Assembly (NCBI RefSeq): GCF_015840335.1
Contig: NZ_CP060395.1
Location: forward strand, 2,951,277 to 3,015,276
Reading direction: 5' to 3'
Source of the DNA: Synechococcus sp. CBW1108
Lineage (GTDB): Bacteria; Cyanobacteriota; Cyanobacteriia; PCC-6307; Cyanobiaceae
DNA length: 64,000 bases
A program made the translations under genes and the position numbers. The notes below the pieces were generated by a model. The model was not told the DNA's origin, did no database searches, and was given only the letters and a program-made list of their open reading frames with translations. Below are positions 8,128-15,944 of this stretch, piece after piece; the stretch's first letter is position 1; each line of letters opens with the position of its first letter.

Positions 8128-8637
8128 TCACCGGCCAACTTGATTGACGCCAATCGGCCAAGGGGGTTGACGCGGGACACAGCCCGCCAGGCTGAGCAGC
8201 AAGGACGCCGTGATGCCATTGCCGCTGAGTTCAACCTGGAGCGTGTAATCGCTGCGGCCTGCGTAGCTGTGTCGCAAGCGAGCATTGCCGTCAGCGGCTG
8301 CCGGCCAGGGCAGGGTTTCGGTAAGGCCATCACCCCAGTCCAGCGTCACCGCATTGGGGGGAGTCAGGCGCGGGTTGAGCAGCAGCTCAATCGGGATCAG
8401 GCCGCCTGACTCCTGGCCAGCCGGCTGCCAGCTCAGCTCGAGGTCGGCAGCGGGGATCGGCGCACGGCCAAAACCCAGCTGCTCCCAACGCTGCACCTCA
8501 TTGGGCGGCACCCAGAGCGGCTGACCCGGGCAACCCAAGGGCGGCAGCAGGCGGACCAGCTGGGCGCTGATGCCGCTGCTGCTGATTGCTGGGGTGCGTG
8601 TCGCACCTTTCGGTGCGCTCTGCTGTGTCAGCGACAT
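8128..8637 (-). CDS. PKD-domain virion-type protein (block A)
   Basis: A 169-residue product as it now reads. An N-terminal segment (SLTQQSAPKGATRTPAISS) precedes a region with VQRWEQLGFG, then a PKD-like beta sandwich near residues 100-145 (NAVTLDWGDG ... RHSYAGRSDYTLQVEL). The last 17 codons come from IS21 copy 1. Without the IS the frame ends in ...SLAG and TGA. The paralogue at 56936-57586 keeps a longer tail instead. Probably a structural or tail-adhesion component of a prophage. Confidence 0.7.
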   Translation of the reverse strand: MSLTQQSAPKGATRTPAISSSGISAQLVRLLPPLGCPGQPLWVPPNEVQRWEQLGFGRAPIPAADLELSWQPAGQESGGLIPIELLLNPRLTPPNAVTLDWGDGLTETLPWPAAADGNARLRHSYAGRSDYTLQVELSGNGITASLLLSLAGCVPRQPPWPIGVNQVGR

Positions 8638-8650
8638 GCGGTGCTCCTCC

Positions 8651-9238
8651 TCAGATCAGGGGGTCATCCAACAGCGCATCCGGGTGTGGCCCATCGATCG
8701 CTGTCACGGCCTGAAGTTCCAGGGAGGTGGCCTGCTCCACCAGCTCCGCCTTGGTCTGGCTGCCATCGAGCTCGACCCCATAGACACTTGAGCAGTACTC
8801 AGTGATCTGGGCCTTGGTCATCGCCTGGAAGTCGCTTGCCTTCTCCACCGGTAATACCTCTGCTGTTTCAGCGTCAGGGCCCACCTGCGGTTCAAAGGCT
8901 GGGTCAAGTTCAGAACTGGGGTCGCTCTCGTCCACTGCAGGTGATGTCTGAACGTCCAGCACTGCCATATCCAGTTCTGGGTCAGGGGCTGGATCTGGGT
9001 CTGGGTCTGGGTCTGAAGGCAAATTTGGGTCGAGTTCGAGGTCCAGCTCCAGCTCAGGCAGCCGTGGTTCCGGCGCCGGTAGACCAGCAGCCGCCTGCAG
9101 TTGCCAGCCCAGGCTCTGCCAGCCGCCCAGATGCACCGGCCAGATGAACCGGTAGCTGCCCCCCAGCACGATCCGCACCATCCCCTCGGGAGTGGCGGGG
9201 TCACTGAGGTCATGGCGAACAAGAGTCGTCATGGCCAT
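8651..9238 (-). CDS. Acidic protein with C-terminal HeH/LEM-like motif (block A)
   Basis: A 195-residue protein. The N-terminal 55 residues look globular (MVRIVLGGSYRFIWPVHLGG). The middle is an Asp/Glu/Pro repeat tract (LELDPNLPSDPDPDPDP). The C terminus (MTKAQITEYCSSVYGVELDG then SQTKAELVEQA) resembles the helix-extension-helix/LEM-like motif found in phage structural and Rho-N-type proteins. Stop and start overlap the next gene (9238). Paralogue at 58371-58901. Likely head-tail or capsid-accessory protein. Confidence 0.65.
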   Translation of the reverse strand: MAMTTLVRHDLSDPATPEGMVRIVLGGSYRFIWPVHLGGWQSLGWQLQAAAGLPAPEPRLPELELDLELDPNLPSDPDPDPDPAPDPELDMAVLDVQTSPAVDESDPSSELDPAFEPQVGPDAETAEVLPVEKASDFQAMTKAQITEYCSSVYGVELDGSQTKAELVEQATSLELQAVTAIDGPHPDALLDDPLI

Positions 9239-9675
9239 CAGGCGGGGATGGTGGCGGTCAGGCCCACGTGCATCCCCTCCGGTGTGGCGGGGGAGACGAG
9301 TGCCTTGGCAAAGCAGACCGCCGGCAGATCCACATCCGCCAGATCAGCGGCATTGAGCTGCAGGTCACGACCGCTGAGGAAGGCCTCCACCCGGCCGCCC
9401 TCTGCCGGCAGGGCGACGGTGGCAGCGCTGATCCAGTTGCCGGTGGTGCCATCACGCAGCACCGGGGCCAGCAGTAGCTCCACCTCCACCGGGCTATCGG
9501 CGCCAGGGTGGGACACCACCAGCGAGAACCGCGATGCAGCATCGAGCTTGGTGTTCAGCAGCACCTCCTCCCCTGAGAGGAAGGTGTGCTCGCTATTGCG
9601 GATAGCGCTGCGGTTGGTCCAGCCCACCAGGGTGGTCTCCGCATCCAGCAACGGGTTGCCGTTTCCGTAGGTCAT
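9238..9675 (-). CDS. Small virion-type protein downstream of capsid gene (block A)
   Basis: A 145-residue beta-rich protein (ETTLVGWTNRSAIRNSEHTF; VEVELLLAPVLRDGTTGNW). It sits directly after the capsid gene in both blocks; the paralogue at 58898-59326 is nearly collinear. Position and size fit a capsid decoration or head-completion protein, but no specific family was recognised. ATG at 9675 matches the start of the paralogue. Confidence 0.65.
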   Translation of the reverse strand: MTYGNGNPLLDAETTLVGWTNRSAIRNSEHTFLSGEEVLLNTKLDAASRFSLVVSHPGADSPVEVELLLAPVLRDGTTGNWISAATVALPAEGGRVEAFLSGRDLQLNAADLADVDLPAVCFAKALVSPATPEGMHVGLTATIPA

Positions 9676-9686
9676 GGTTGTCCTCC

Positions 9687-10622
9687 TCAGGCTCCAGCGG
9701 GGGTGATGTTGAACAGACGGCCGCTTGCACGCGGATGCAGCACGGCAAAGCCCACGTACCAATCGACGCGGGTGCGGAAAACAGGTGCATCAGGCACCTC
9801 ACCGAGGTCCCGCACCGAAATCCCATACCGGCCCTGGAACGGGCCCTGCAGACCGGTGACGCCCTGATCACCAAAGGTGCAGCAGTAGATCGAGCTGGTG
9901 CCGGCCGCCTCGTCGTAACCCATCACCTCGACGCCCTGGGCATCGCGGTCCACCGTGAGGATGTCGCAGTCCTGGTAACGGTGCACCGTCATCCCGTAGG
10001 AGTTGGTGCTGGTCTGGTACACGCCGCCGCCCATGGTGCTGCGGGCCAGGGCATTGAGCTGGCGGCGCATCGCCTTGCTCATCACCAGCACCTTGCTGCC
10101 GCCGTAGGCATTCACCGAATCGATCAGCTCATCGAGCCGATCGAAATCGAGCGGAGCACCAGCAGATCCGGCGCCAGCGCTGTTGTCGATCGCCATGGTG
10201 TCACCGGGCGGCAGGCGCTTGCTCAGACCGTCAAAGGCCCGCGGGTTGGCAGCGGTGTCACCGTTGATCACGGTCGCCTCCAAGGTGAGCCGCATGGAGC
10301 GCACCTTCATCTCGATCTGGCTGGCACGGGCCTCAGGGCCCATCAGATCCACGATCGAGCGGTCCACATCCACGTCACCGCCAAAGAGGTGCACCGCTTC
10401 TGCGCGCTGGTCCACAACGCCGTAGCTCTGGGTGTAGCCCTCATTGACGGCGCGGAAGCCCACCGAGGGCAGTTCCTGCTCAGCGGAATAGAAGAGGCCG
10501 CTGCCGGCGATGTTCATGAACGGCAACCGGGCGAGCAGTTCGCCCTCTGAAAACGTCTTGAGCACAGCGAGGTGCTCGAGCCGGTTTTCGTATTTGGCTG
10601 CCTCGATCAGGGTGAGGCCCAT
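9687..10622 (-). CDS. Phage major capsid-like protein (block A)
   Basis: A 311-residue protein with features of HK97-fold major capsid proteins. It has an N-terminal arm (MGLTLIEAAKYENRLEHLAV), a long-loop region (YTQSYGVVDQRAEAVHLFGG), a helical spine segment (QIEMKVRSMRLTLEATVING) and a P-domain-like RLDELIDSVNAYGGSKVLVM. It is nearly identical to the 316-residue protein at 59330-60280; the main change is a Gly/Ser loop near residue 150. The call rests on fold pattern and gene context, not a named close homologue. Confidence 0.7.
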   Translation of the reverse strand: MGLTLIEAAKYENRLEHLAVLKTFSEGELLARLPFMNIAGSGLFYSAEQELPSVGFRAVNEGYTQSYGVVDQRAEAVHLFGGDVDVDRSIVDLMGPEARASQIEMKVRSMRLTLEATVINGDTAANPRAFDGLSKRLPPGDTMAIDNSAGAGSAGAPLDFDRLDELIDSVNAYGGSKVLVMSKAMRRQLNALARSTMGGGVYQTSTNSYGMTVHRYQDCDILTVDRDAQGVEVMGYDEAAGTSSIYCCTFGDQGVTGLQGPFQGRYGISVRDLGEVPDAPVFRTRVDWYVGFAVLHPRASGRLFNITPAGA

Positions 10623-10629
10623 GGCTCAG

Positions 10630-10642
10630 GGGGCAGCGCCCC
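10630..10642 (-). promoter_or_regulatory. Hairpin just upstream of capsid start
   Basis: On the minus strand GGGGC-GCT-GCCCC lies eight bases before the ATG at 10622, in the ribosome-binding zone. The block B gene has the same stem with a different loop (60288-60300). This may control capsid translation; that is inference. Confidence 0.35.
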
Positions 10643-10696
10643 AGGGAGGTCAGGGGCTATTGCCGAGCTGGGCCATCGGGGCCGATAGCGGCTGGC

Positions 10697-11131
10697 TCAG
10701 CTGTTGGTCAGCTGGGGCGGCAGGCCGCTACGAATCCGACGTTCGAATTCACTCTGGATCTGGTCGAGGTTCACTGTCAGGCAGGCGTTCTGCTTGCAGA
10801 GCTCGCGTAGCTGCTGGAGGTTGTCGCGGATCATCCCCAACTGGGCGATACGGCCATCGAGATCACGGCACTGATCCAGCACCAGGAAGGACTGGTTGAT
10901 GGCGTCACTGAGCAGCAGTGCCCGATCAATCGCCAACCGCTCAGTCGCTGATAGGGAATCGGCGTCGGCCGAAAGCTTCTGGACGACGTTCTCAGTGGTT
11001 ACCCCATCGATCTGGCGCGTCTTGCCGGCAGGTAGAGCAGCCCTGGTCACTGGCTGGCTGGACGCGAGCAAAGCCTTGAGCAGGCAACTGCCGCACCAGG
11101 CAAAACCAACGACCAGCAGCAGGATTCCCAT
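10697..11131 (-). CDS. Hypothetical single-pass membrane protein
   Basis: A 144-residue protein with an N-terminal hydrophobic segment (MGILLLVVGFAWCGSCLLKA) that could be a signal anchor. A helical soluble domain follows (IDRALLLSDAINQSFLVLDQ; AQLGMIRDNLQQLRELCKQN). Several cysteines (QNACL) suggest extracytoplasmic exposure. Block B has a toxin-antitoxin pair at this place instead. A lysis-accessory (spanin-like) role is possible but unproven. Confidence 0.55.
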   Translation of the reverse strand: MGILLLVVGFAWCGSCLLKALLASSQPVTRAALPAGKTRQIDGVTTENVVQKLSADADSLSATERLAIDRALLLSDAINQSFLVLDQCRDLDGRIAQLGMIRDNLQQLRELCKQNACLTVNLDQIQSEFERRIRSGLPPQLTNS

Positions 11132-11212
11132 GGCAGCAGGGGTGGACGTTCAATAGTAAGTACCCGCCCCTGCTCAGTGATTGAGAGCAAGGACAGGACT
11201 GGATCGCAACTG

Positions 11213-11908
11213 CTAGAAGCCTAGAGATTCAATCTTCGGGGGGGCTTCTGGAGACCAGTTTGCGTAGACCTTTTTCCATGCCGCTACGGTGTCTTTGCCA
11301 ATCTCAGAGAGCACCGCACTCCCTGTTCCCTCAGTGGAGAAGCGGATGTAGCCGTTCTTGCCTGCCGGGTAGTTACGCAGGGCAGCGGCGACTTCGCTTG
11401 TCACCGTAAATCGACCATTGCAACCTTTGATGATCAGAAAGCTATCGCCATCAGAGATCCAAAGAATGTCTGCCTCGAAAGGCACAAATGTGGCAACTTT
11501 TTCGCTAAACCCGCCGCCCGTACTCAGCAGCCAATACCCCCATATGGTTATCCCAAAGCGACCCCATGATGAAAATACCTTAGAGCCACCCGGCACAAAG
11601 TTCTGATCATAAACCCCAACTGACTGACCAGTTACCGGATCATTCAGGGCAAGCGCCTGCGAAAAGGGGAGGTCGTTTTTGGGGAACCGAAAGTCAGAGT
11701 TCAGCTGGACGTCTTTAAGATCACTGTAGCCACTTGGCAACACAGTCTTGCTGACACGAGTGACTGTTGACTTGAGACTTTTCTCACAGAAGACATTCTG
11801 GGCAGGTGTGCCTGTCGCGTTGCCTACATTGCCGATTTGAGCAAGACTTGGCCCGCCAACAGCTGACAGGGCAAGGCCGATAGCAATTTTAGTAAATGCG
11901 TTTTTCAT
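11213..11908 (-). CDS. Secreted hypothetical protein
   Basis: A 231-residue protein with a clear Sec signal peptide (MKNAFTKIAIGLALSAVGG, cleavage after SLAQ). The mature part is beta-rich with two cysteines (FCEKS; KGCNG). Only three bases separate its start from the stop of the upstream secreted gene, so they form an operon. Lower GC than the capsid genes suggests separate acquisition. No family recognised. Confidence 0.6.
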   Translation of the reverse strand: MKNAFTKIAIGLALSAVGGPSLAQIGNVGNATGTPAQNVFCEKSLKSTVTRVSKTVLPSGYSDLKDVQLNSDFRFPKNDLPFSQALALNDPVTGQSVGVYDQNFVPGGSKVFSSWGRFGITIWGYWLLSTGGGFSEKVATFVPFEADILWISDGDSFLIIKGCNGRFTVTSEVAAALRNYPAGKNGYIRFSTEGTGSAVLSEIGKDTVAAWKKVYANWSPEAPPKIESLGF

Positions 11909-11911
11909 GAT

Positions 11912-12571
11912 TTAGAGAACTTGATCATACTGAAGCAGGCGAAGCATCTTGGCGTATTCACCCACGGCTTTGGTTGAAATGTTGACCATGAAGTCACCCT
12001 CGCTGGTTGTTGCCCGCAAGGTGAGTGGAGATGAGGGTGCGTTGATAATGGCCCTCCTCAGGCCGCTTGGAATATAATAACCACCTCGAGCAAGAATTGG
12101 CAGTCCATAGGACTGGCCGTTGATCTGCGCTGTGACTTTGGTGGGATATTGGTAGATCAATGCACAACCAGCACAACCCTCGTAGCGAAAGAGCCGGAGG
12201 GCAACGGGATAGAAGACGGCTTCAAAGCCTCGGCTGGGTGCAGAGCTATCAAAATCCTTGGTTCGAACAGCTGGTATCTCGCGTGATGTCTCCGGATCCT
12301 TGTAAAATCCAAACACATCAAGCATGCATTGATCAAAGCATATTGGAACCTCAAGCTTGACCCGCTCAAGTTCCTCTGGCTTCCATTCCCCAATCGCGAA
12401 GTGACACTCCTTTATCTGAGGATCTTTAACGCAAAGCGCAGCCAAGCTGCGGGATTCTTTCAGCGCGACAATATTGTAATCAAGGCTTGTTGAGCGAAAA
12501 CTCTGGGCTTGTGCTGCGGTGAGGCTCAGCACGGTCGCCAAAAAGCTAGTGGCAAGGTCCCTTGATCTCAT
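11912..12571 (-). CDS. Secreted hypothetical protein, relative of the SHOCT protein
   Basis: A 219-residue protein with a signal peptide (RDLATSFLATVLSLTAAQAQ). It has cysteine-rich spots (PICFDQCML; EGCAGCALIYQYP) and a GGYYIPSGLRRAIINA segment. The last part aligns by eye with RYYLPLALRQAMVASDG of the interrupted protein at 31119-33090, and LDYNIVALKES with its LDLNIRDYKAK. The two are probably distant homologues. Role unknown. Confidence 0.6.
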   Translation of the reverse strand: MRSRDLATSFLATVLSLTAAQAQSFRSTSLDYNIVALKESRSLAALCVKDPQIKECHFAIGEWKPEELERVKLEVPICFDQCMLDVFGFYKDPETSREIPAVRTKDFDSSAPSRGFEAVFYPVALRLFRYEGCAGCALIYQYPTKVTAQINGQSYGLPILARGGYYIPSGLRRAIINAPSSPLTLRATTSEGDFMVNISTKAVGEYAKMLRLLQYDQVL

Positions 12572-12762
12572 AGGCGTTATCCAATTTGCGGATCCTACTC
12601 ATGGATGGACAGTTGTGATGTCTATGCAGATTATGCATGGTTTGTGTATTCACTTCAGGCGCGTTGCTCAGGCTCGGCACGGCTTGATTGCCAGCACTGA
12701 ATGGGACTGGTCCGTTTCGCTGATCAACCAGTTCGGCAACAGCAGATGTCTGCCCTGTTGCC

Positions 12763-13518
12763 ATGTCCACCACCCCAGCTGTAGGGACTGACTCTTCCCC
12801 CGCCGCCCAGGCGCCGTTCACAGCTGAGCGCTGGCGTCAGTTCTGGGACAACTGGAAGGCTCAGCCCCAGCAGCTGGAGGGCATCGAGCAGTTGCGGCTC
12901 GCCGTGATCAGCGCTGACCCGGAGGTCCTCACCGAGGCGACACCCTGGCGGCAGACCTTCTCCTCGGCCCCACCGGCTCCCCCAGCAGCGGCGCATGCCA
13001 ATCCCCTGCCGGTGGCCTGGGAGAACCAGAACGACAACGCCTCAGGCACCGGCTACCGCGAGTGCTTCTCCAGCAGCTGCGCCATGCTCGCCCGCTACTG
13101 GGGCAAGGTCACAGGCGACGACGCCTACAACGTCATCCGTGCCCGTTATGGCGACAGCACCGATGCCCAGGCCCAACTGGCCGCATTGCGCTCCCTGGGG
13201 CTGACGGCGAATTTCGCCACCAATGGCGACCGCAGCGATCTGGAGGAGCAGATCAACCTGGGCCGACCGGTGGCGGTGGGCTGGCTGCATCACGGTTCGG
13301 TCTCGGCACCTTCTGGTGGCGGCCACTGGAGTGTGGTGATCGGTTTCACCGAGGCGGTCGCGATCCACAACGACCCCAATGGGGAAGCCGACCTCGTGCC
13401 TGGTGGCTACACGAGCAACACCAACGGCGCCGGCCAACACTACAGCTGGAAAAACTGGCTACCCCGCTGGGAGGCCGATGGCCCCGGCACCGGCTGGCTG
13501 CTCAGCTGTCATCCCTGA
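12763..13518 (+). CDS. C39-like cysteine peptidase, endolysin candidate (block A)
   Basis: A 251-residue protein. An N-terminal helix (FTAERWRQFWDNWKAQPQQL) is followed by a papain-like C39_2 peptidase domain: catalytic Cys in YRECFSSSCAMLARYWGK near residue 110, His in SGGGHWSVVIGF near 188, and Asp/Asn in HNDPNGE. It lies directly before a small holin-like gene, giving a typical lysis cassette, so cell-wall hydrolysis is the best guess. Paralogue at 61154-61900. Confidence 0.75.
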   Translation: MSTTPAVGTDSSPAAQAPFTAERWRQFWDNWKAQPQQLEGIEQLRLAVISADPEVLTEATPWRQTFSSAPPAPPAAAHANPLPVAWENQNDNASGTGYRECFSSSCAMLARYWGKVTGDDAYNVIRARYGDSTDAQAQLAALRSLGLTANFATNGDRSDLEEQINLGRPVAVGWLHHGSVSAPSGGGHWSVVIGFTEAVAIHNDPNGEADLVPGGYTSNTNGAGQHYSWKNWLPRWEADGPGTGWLLSCHP

Positions 13519-13528
13519 GCTGCTGACC

Positions 13529-13825
13529 ATGGCAGAAGCACCGCAGCCGCTCACACCCCTGCCGCCAGGGCCGCAAGGTCCCAAGCAACCGTTTGATCGT
13601 GAGCGTTTTGTCTTGAAGACCCTGGCGGTGGTGATCGCAGCGCAGCTGCTGGTCTACGGGCTGGCTGCCGGAATCTGCGGCCAGCGATCCATGGCTGGCC
13701 GGGCCGTCGGCCAAGTGTGCCCAGGCACTTTGCAGCAGCTGCAGAGCGGCTTTGATTCCACCCTCAACCTGCTGCTGGCGCTGTTGGGGGGAGCGGCCAT
13801 TTCCAGGGTGGGGCCGCCGTCTTGA
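13529..13825 (+). CDS. Holin-like small membrane protein (block A)
   Basis: A 98-residue protein with two hydrophobic segments (FVLKTLAVVIAAQLLVYGLA; STLNLLLALLGGAAIS) separated by a short loop with cysteines. It is placed ten bases after the peptidase gene. This fits a class II holin partner of the presumed endolysin. Paralogue at 61935-62237. Confidence 0.6.
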   Translation: MAEAPQPLTPLPPGPQGPKQPFDRERFVLKTLAVVIAAQLLVYGLAAGICGQRSMAGRAVGQVCPGTLQQLQSGFDSTLNLLLALLGGAAISRVGPPS

Positions 13826-13859
13826 GCCAGAGCAGCTCAGACCCCACCCCAGCCAACCG

Positions 13860-14078
13860 TTACGGCCTGGGACGCAGCACCAGCCAAACAATCAGCAGGA
13901 TGCTGCTGGTGCTCACCACCGTGAAAATCCAGTCGGCGTGGGGCGTCCAGGGCATGGGTTCAGCCTGCCGCAACGAAAGCGGCTTCTGCTGGCCTTGTTT
14001 GGTGCAATCAGCCAGCTGGGAGCCACGGCACTTATCAACTGATGGCGATGGCCTTGCGATCGGCATCAGTGCCGCCAC
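13860..14078 (-). CDS. Possible tail-anchored miniprotein
   Basis: A 72-codon frame ending in a hydrophobic segment (WIFTVVSTSSILLIVWLVL) and a basic tail. It lies on the opposite strand to its neighbours in a 286-bp gap that is missing from block B. An overlapping plus-strand frame (13822-14109) exists but has less protein-like composition. Confidence 0.3.
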   Translation of the reverse strand: MAALMPIARPSPSVDKCRGSQLADCTKQGQQKPLSLRQAEPMPWTPHADWIFTVVSTSSILLIVWLVLRPRP

Positions 14079-14111
14079 TCCCCGCCAAAGTGGCGGGGAA
14101 CAGATGTAGCC

Positions 14112-14507
14112 ATGGCCCGCTTTGAGGCGCTGATCACCCCTGTTGCTGCTGGCAGTGAGCTGCGCGGTGAGCTTGAGCAGATTGCCCAGCTATGGGGCGG
14201 GGCGCTGACCTGGCTGGATCGGCGCAATGTCTCGATAGACCTTGTCTCGGCAGGAATGCCAGTGAAATTGCTGCTGGAGCTTCAAGGCGGCGATGCCCTG
14301 GGCATCTTGGTCACCAGCCGGGAAGGGATGGGTGCTGGAGCACCCCAGAGCCAGAAGCTCCTGGATCAATTGCTGAAGGCGCTGCTTGAGCGCATGCCCA
14401 AGGCGCAGGTGGCATTTCGCTCGGACCGCGATGGCCCGATCCGTCAAGTCAAGGAAGGGGCTATCAAGCGACACATCGCGATTATTGGGGCTAGTAGCGC
14501 CGATTGA
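14112..14507 (+). CDS. Conserved prophage-block protein (block A)
   Basis: A 131-residue protein (MARFEALITPVAAGSELRGE; LTWLDRRNVSIDLVSAG; VTSREGMGAGAPQSQKLLDQ). Its paralogue at 62281-62625 is also the third gene after the peptidase and holin-like genes, so it belongs to the same cassette. No known family. The C-terminal 15 residues are absent in the paralogue. Confidence 0.55.
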   Translation: MARFEALITPVAAGSELRGELEQIAQLWGGALTWLDRRNVSIDLVSAGMPVKLLLELQGGDALGILVTSREGMGAGAPQSQKLLDQLLKALLERMPKAQVAFRSDRDGPIRQVKEGAIKRHIAIIGASSAD

Positions 14508-14813
14508 TCAGCAGCAGTAAAGAGCGAGTTTCGCTGCCTGGAGCAGGAGTTCTCCCCAGCTATTCCCCAGTCGTTTCAGCCAAGACTCATGCCGAGCGCA
14601 AGCTCCCAGCACCTGCCGTGGGAAAACGCAGCGAGCCTTGACAGCAGCAGGGCTGCGGCAGTCGCTCCAGGCTCAGCGTGTTCACCATGAACGCCTTGCC
14701 CGTCATAGCAATGGGTCTTGCAATTACCCGACAGAGTCCCGCAATAGGACCTGCCTTTGACGGGCGGGAGGATGCCGTGGGGTGATGGATGGGTTGAGAA
14801 GGTTGACGACGCC
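14508..14813. other. Intergenic, weak similarity to block B end
   Basis: The first 60 bases (around ATTGATCAGCAGC...AAAGAGCG) resemble 62670-62695, marking the end of the A/B homology. Nothing else recognised. Confidence 0.35.
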
Positions 14814-15056
14814 ATGGCTGAGATCCCGGATGCGATGGCGGCCCACGTGAGTGTGGAAAACCAGTTTCCTGAGGATCTCTATGAGGCGATGCTGATGTTC
14901 ATCAGGTCTCGGCAGGATATGGACCAGTACCGATTGATGCAGGCAGCCGTTGCGAGCTTCCTGTTTCAGCAGGGCTGCAAGCAGCCAGTGGTTGTGCGCC
15001 ACTATCTCGATGGAATCTTCCGCCGTGTCCCGGGGGTAGGCAGCAAGAACAGCTGA
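14814..15056 (+). CDS. DUF2811 family protein
   Basis: An 80-residue protein with the pattern of the cyanobacterial DUF2811 family: SVENQFPEDLYEAMLMFIRS, then YRLMQAAVASFLFQQGCKQP. ATG at 14814 gives the usual short length. Function unknown; members are widespread in cyanobacteria. Confidence 0.7.
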   Translation: MAEIPDAMAAHVSVENQFPEDLYEAMLMFIRSRQDMDQYRLMQAAVASFLFQQGCKQPVVVRHYLDGIFRRVPGVGSKNS

Positions 15057-15153
15057 GCAGCAGCCCAACGGTTGTCCTGGGAGCGCCAGAGGACCTCCAG
15101 TTGAGAGCTTGACAGCCCCACCGGCACCCGACTTCTGCAGCAGAGTGGCCGGA

Positions 15154-15390
15154 ATGGAGATGCCACCGCCAGCAACACCAAGTGAGAGCACAGAAGCGAT
15201 GGTGCGCCACATCGACCGCGAACTGCTCGAGATCAAGCAGGTCATCCGCCGCTGCAGCGGTGACCCGGTAGCCGAACCAAAGCTGACGGGAAGCTGGATG
15301 GCCCACCTGCTGATCTGCAGCAAGGAGCTGCTGCACAGCTTGCTGATCGACACCGCCCAAAAGCCCCAGCGGATCGAGCCACAGGCGTAA
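15154..15390 (+). CDS. Small hypothetical protein
   Basis: A 78-residue frame with a helical core (STEAMVRHIDRELLEIKQVI; GSWMAHLLICSKELLHSLLI). Not recognised. An upstream start at 15109 would add 15 residues. Confidence 0.4.
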   Translation: MEMPPPATPSESTEAMVRHIDRELLEIKQVIRRCSGDPVAEPKLTGSWMAHLLICSKELLHSLLIDTAQKPQRIEPQA

Positions 15391-15432
15391 CGGTGCCCAG
15401 ATCTACGTGCCTGCCCTGAGGCGTTTCGCTGT

Positions 15433-15460
15433 GACCGGCCAACTTCATTGTCGGCGAACA
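15433..15460 (-). repeat. Solo end of the IS21 element
   Basis: 28 bases match the left terminus of the IS21 copies in the window (GACCGGCCAACTTCATTG then TCGGCG-A-ACA) with one difference (A for G before ACA). No istA or istB follows. It is a relic of a fifth insertion or a deletion scar. Confidence 0.7.
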
Positions 15461-15665
15461 AGCTTTTTTGATGCCAGCCAACGGCAGAGGCACCACTGCA
15501 GGCGCTCAGTAGCAGTGCCGAGCTGACCGGATGGGTTGGAGCGAGGGACCCCAGCACCGTGCCCGAACGGCTTGTATTGGCAAGGGCTACGCAAGCGGCG
15601 TGCCGCCGCCCCTGCCTTCCCCAGCGCACGTCGGGCGGATCGGTTGGGTCCCTCGCGCCAATCCC

Positions 15666-15881
15666 ATGGCCGTCATTTCTTTCCCCTGCTGTGAAATCCG
15701 CCGCGTGGTGGTGCACTTCTATCCAGAAGGCATCAAAGGCGGTGCCCATCCCTGCGAGCAGCAGTTCTTTGGTCGTCGCGGCAAGCCCGTCAAAAAGATG
15801 CGCTTTGTTCCGGCTGAAAAGGCCTTCTCGATCGCCAAGGCGATGCAAGGCACCAAGGGCTGCACCGTCTCGGTGATCTGA
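15666..15881 (+). CDS. Small conserved-looking hypothetical protein
   Basis: A 71-residue protein (MAVISFPCCEIRRVVVHFYP; GAHPCEQQFFGRRGKP) with vicinal cysteines and a basic middle. It is followed nine bases later by a strong terminator-like hairpin, supporting a real transcript. Upstream in-frame sequence is less protein-like, so ATG 15666 was chosen. Family not recognised. Confidence 0.55.
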   Translation: MAVISFPCCEIRRVVVHFYPEGIKGGAHPCEQQFFGRRGKPVKKMRFVPAEKAFSIAKAMQGTKGCTVSVI

Positions 15882-15889
15882 TGCCCCAT

Positions 15890-15914
15890 AGGGGGCCTGA
15901 TCGGCCCCCTTTTC
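15890..15914 (+). terminator. Rho-independent terminator
   Basis: The stem GGGGGCC/GGCCCCC with a five-base loop runs directly into a TTTT tract. It ends the transcript of the 71-residue gene and lies between convergent genes. Confidence 0.75.
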
Positions 15915-15944
15915 ATCACCCACTGGCAGCGCCCAGCTGGTGAA

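Larger units (their letters stand above)
5448..8179 (+). mobile_element. IS21-family insertion sequence, copy 1
   Basis: A 2,732-bp element with ends TGTCCGCCGACAA and (reversed) TGTCCCGCGTCAA. Each end carries internal repeats of the form GACAA/GTCAA...TTGGCCG, as usual for IS21 transposase-binding sites. It encodes IstA and IstB. Flanks are CAGC on both sides, a likely 4-bp target duplication. The insertion falls exactly in the stop codon of the minus-strand PKD protein at 8128-8637. Confidence 0.92.

Noticed and set aside
7849-8409. 186-codon frame spanning the IS end and the PKD gene, considered as an IS passenger gene
   Set aside because: It crosses the IS boundary at this copy and ends at different places in other copies, so it cannot be a conserved passenger.
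9678-10550. 290-codon plus-strand frame antisense to the capsid gene, with a similar one at 59252-60208
   Set aside because: His/Ala/Gly-rich mirror of the capsid gene; conserved only because the capsid genes are paralogues.
14724-15923. 399-codon minus-strand frame over the DUF2811 gene
   Set aside because: Covers three small plus-strand genes and a terminator; no recognisable domain.
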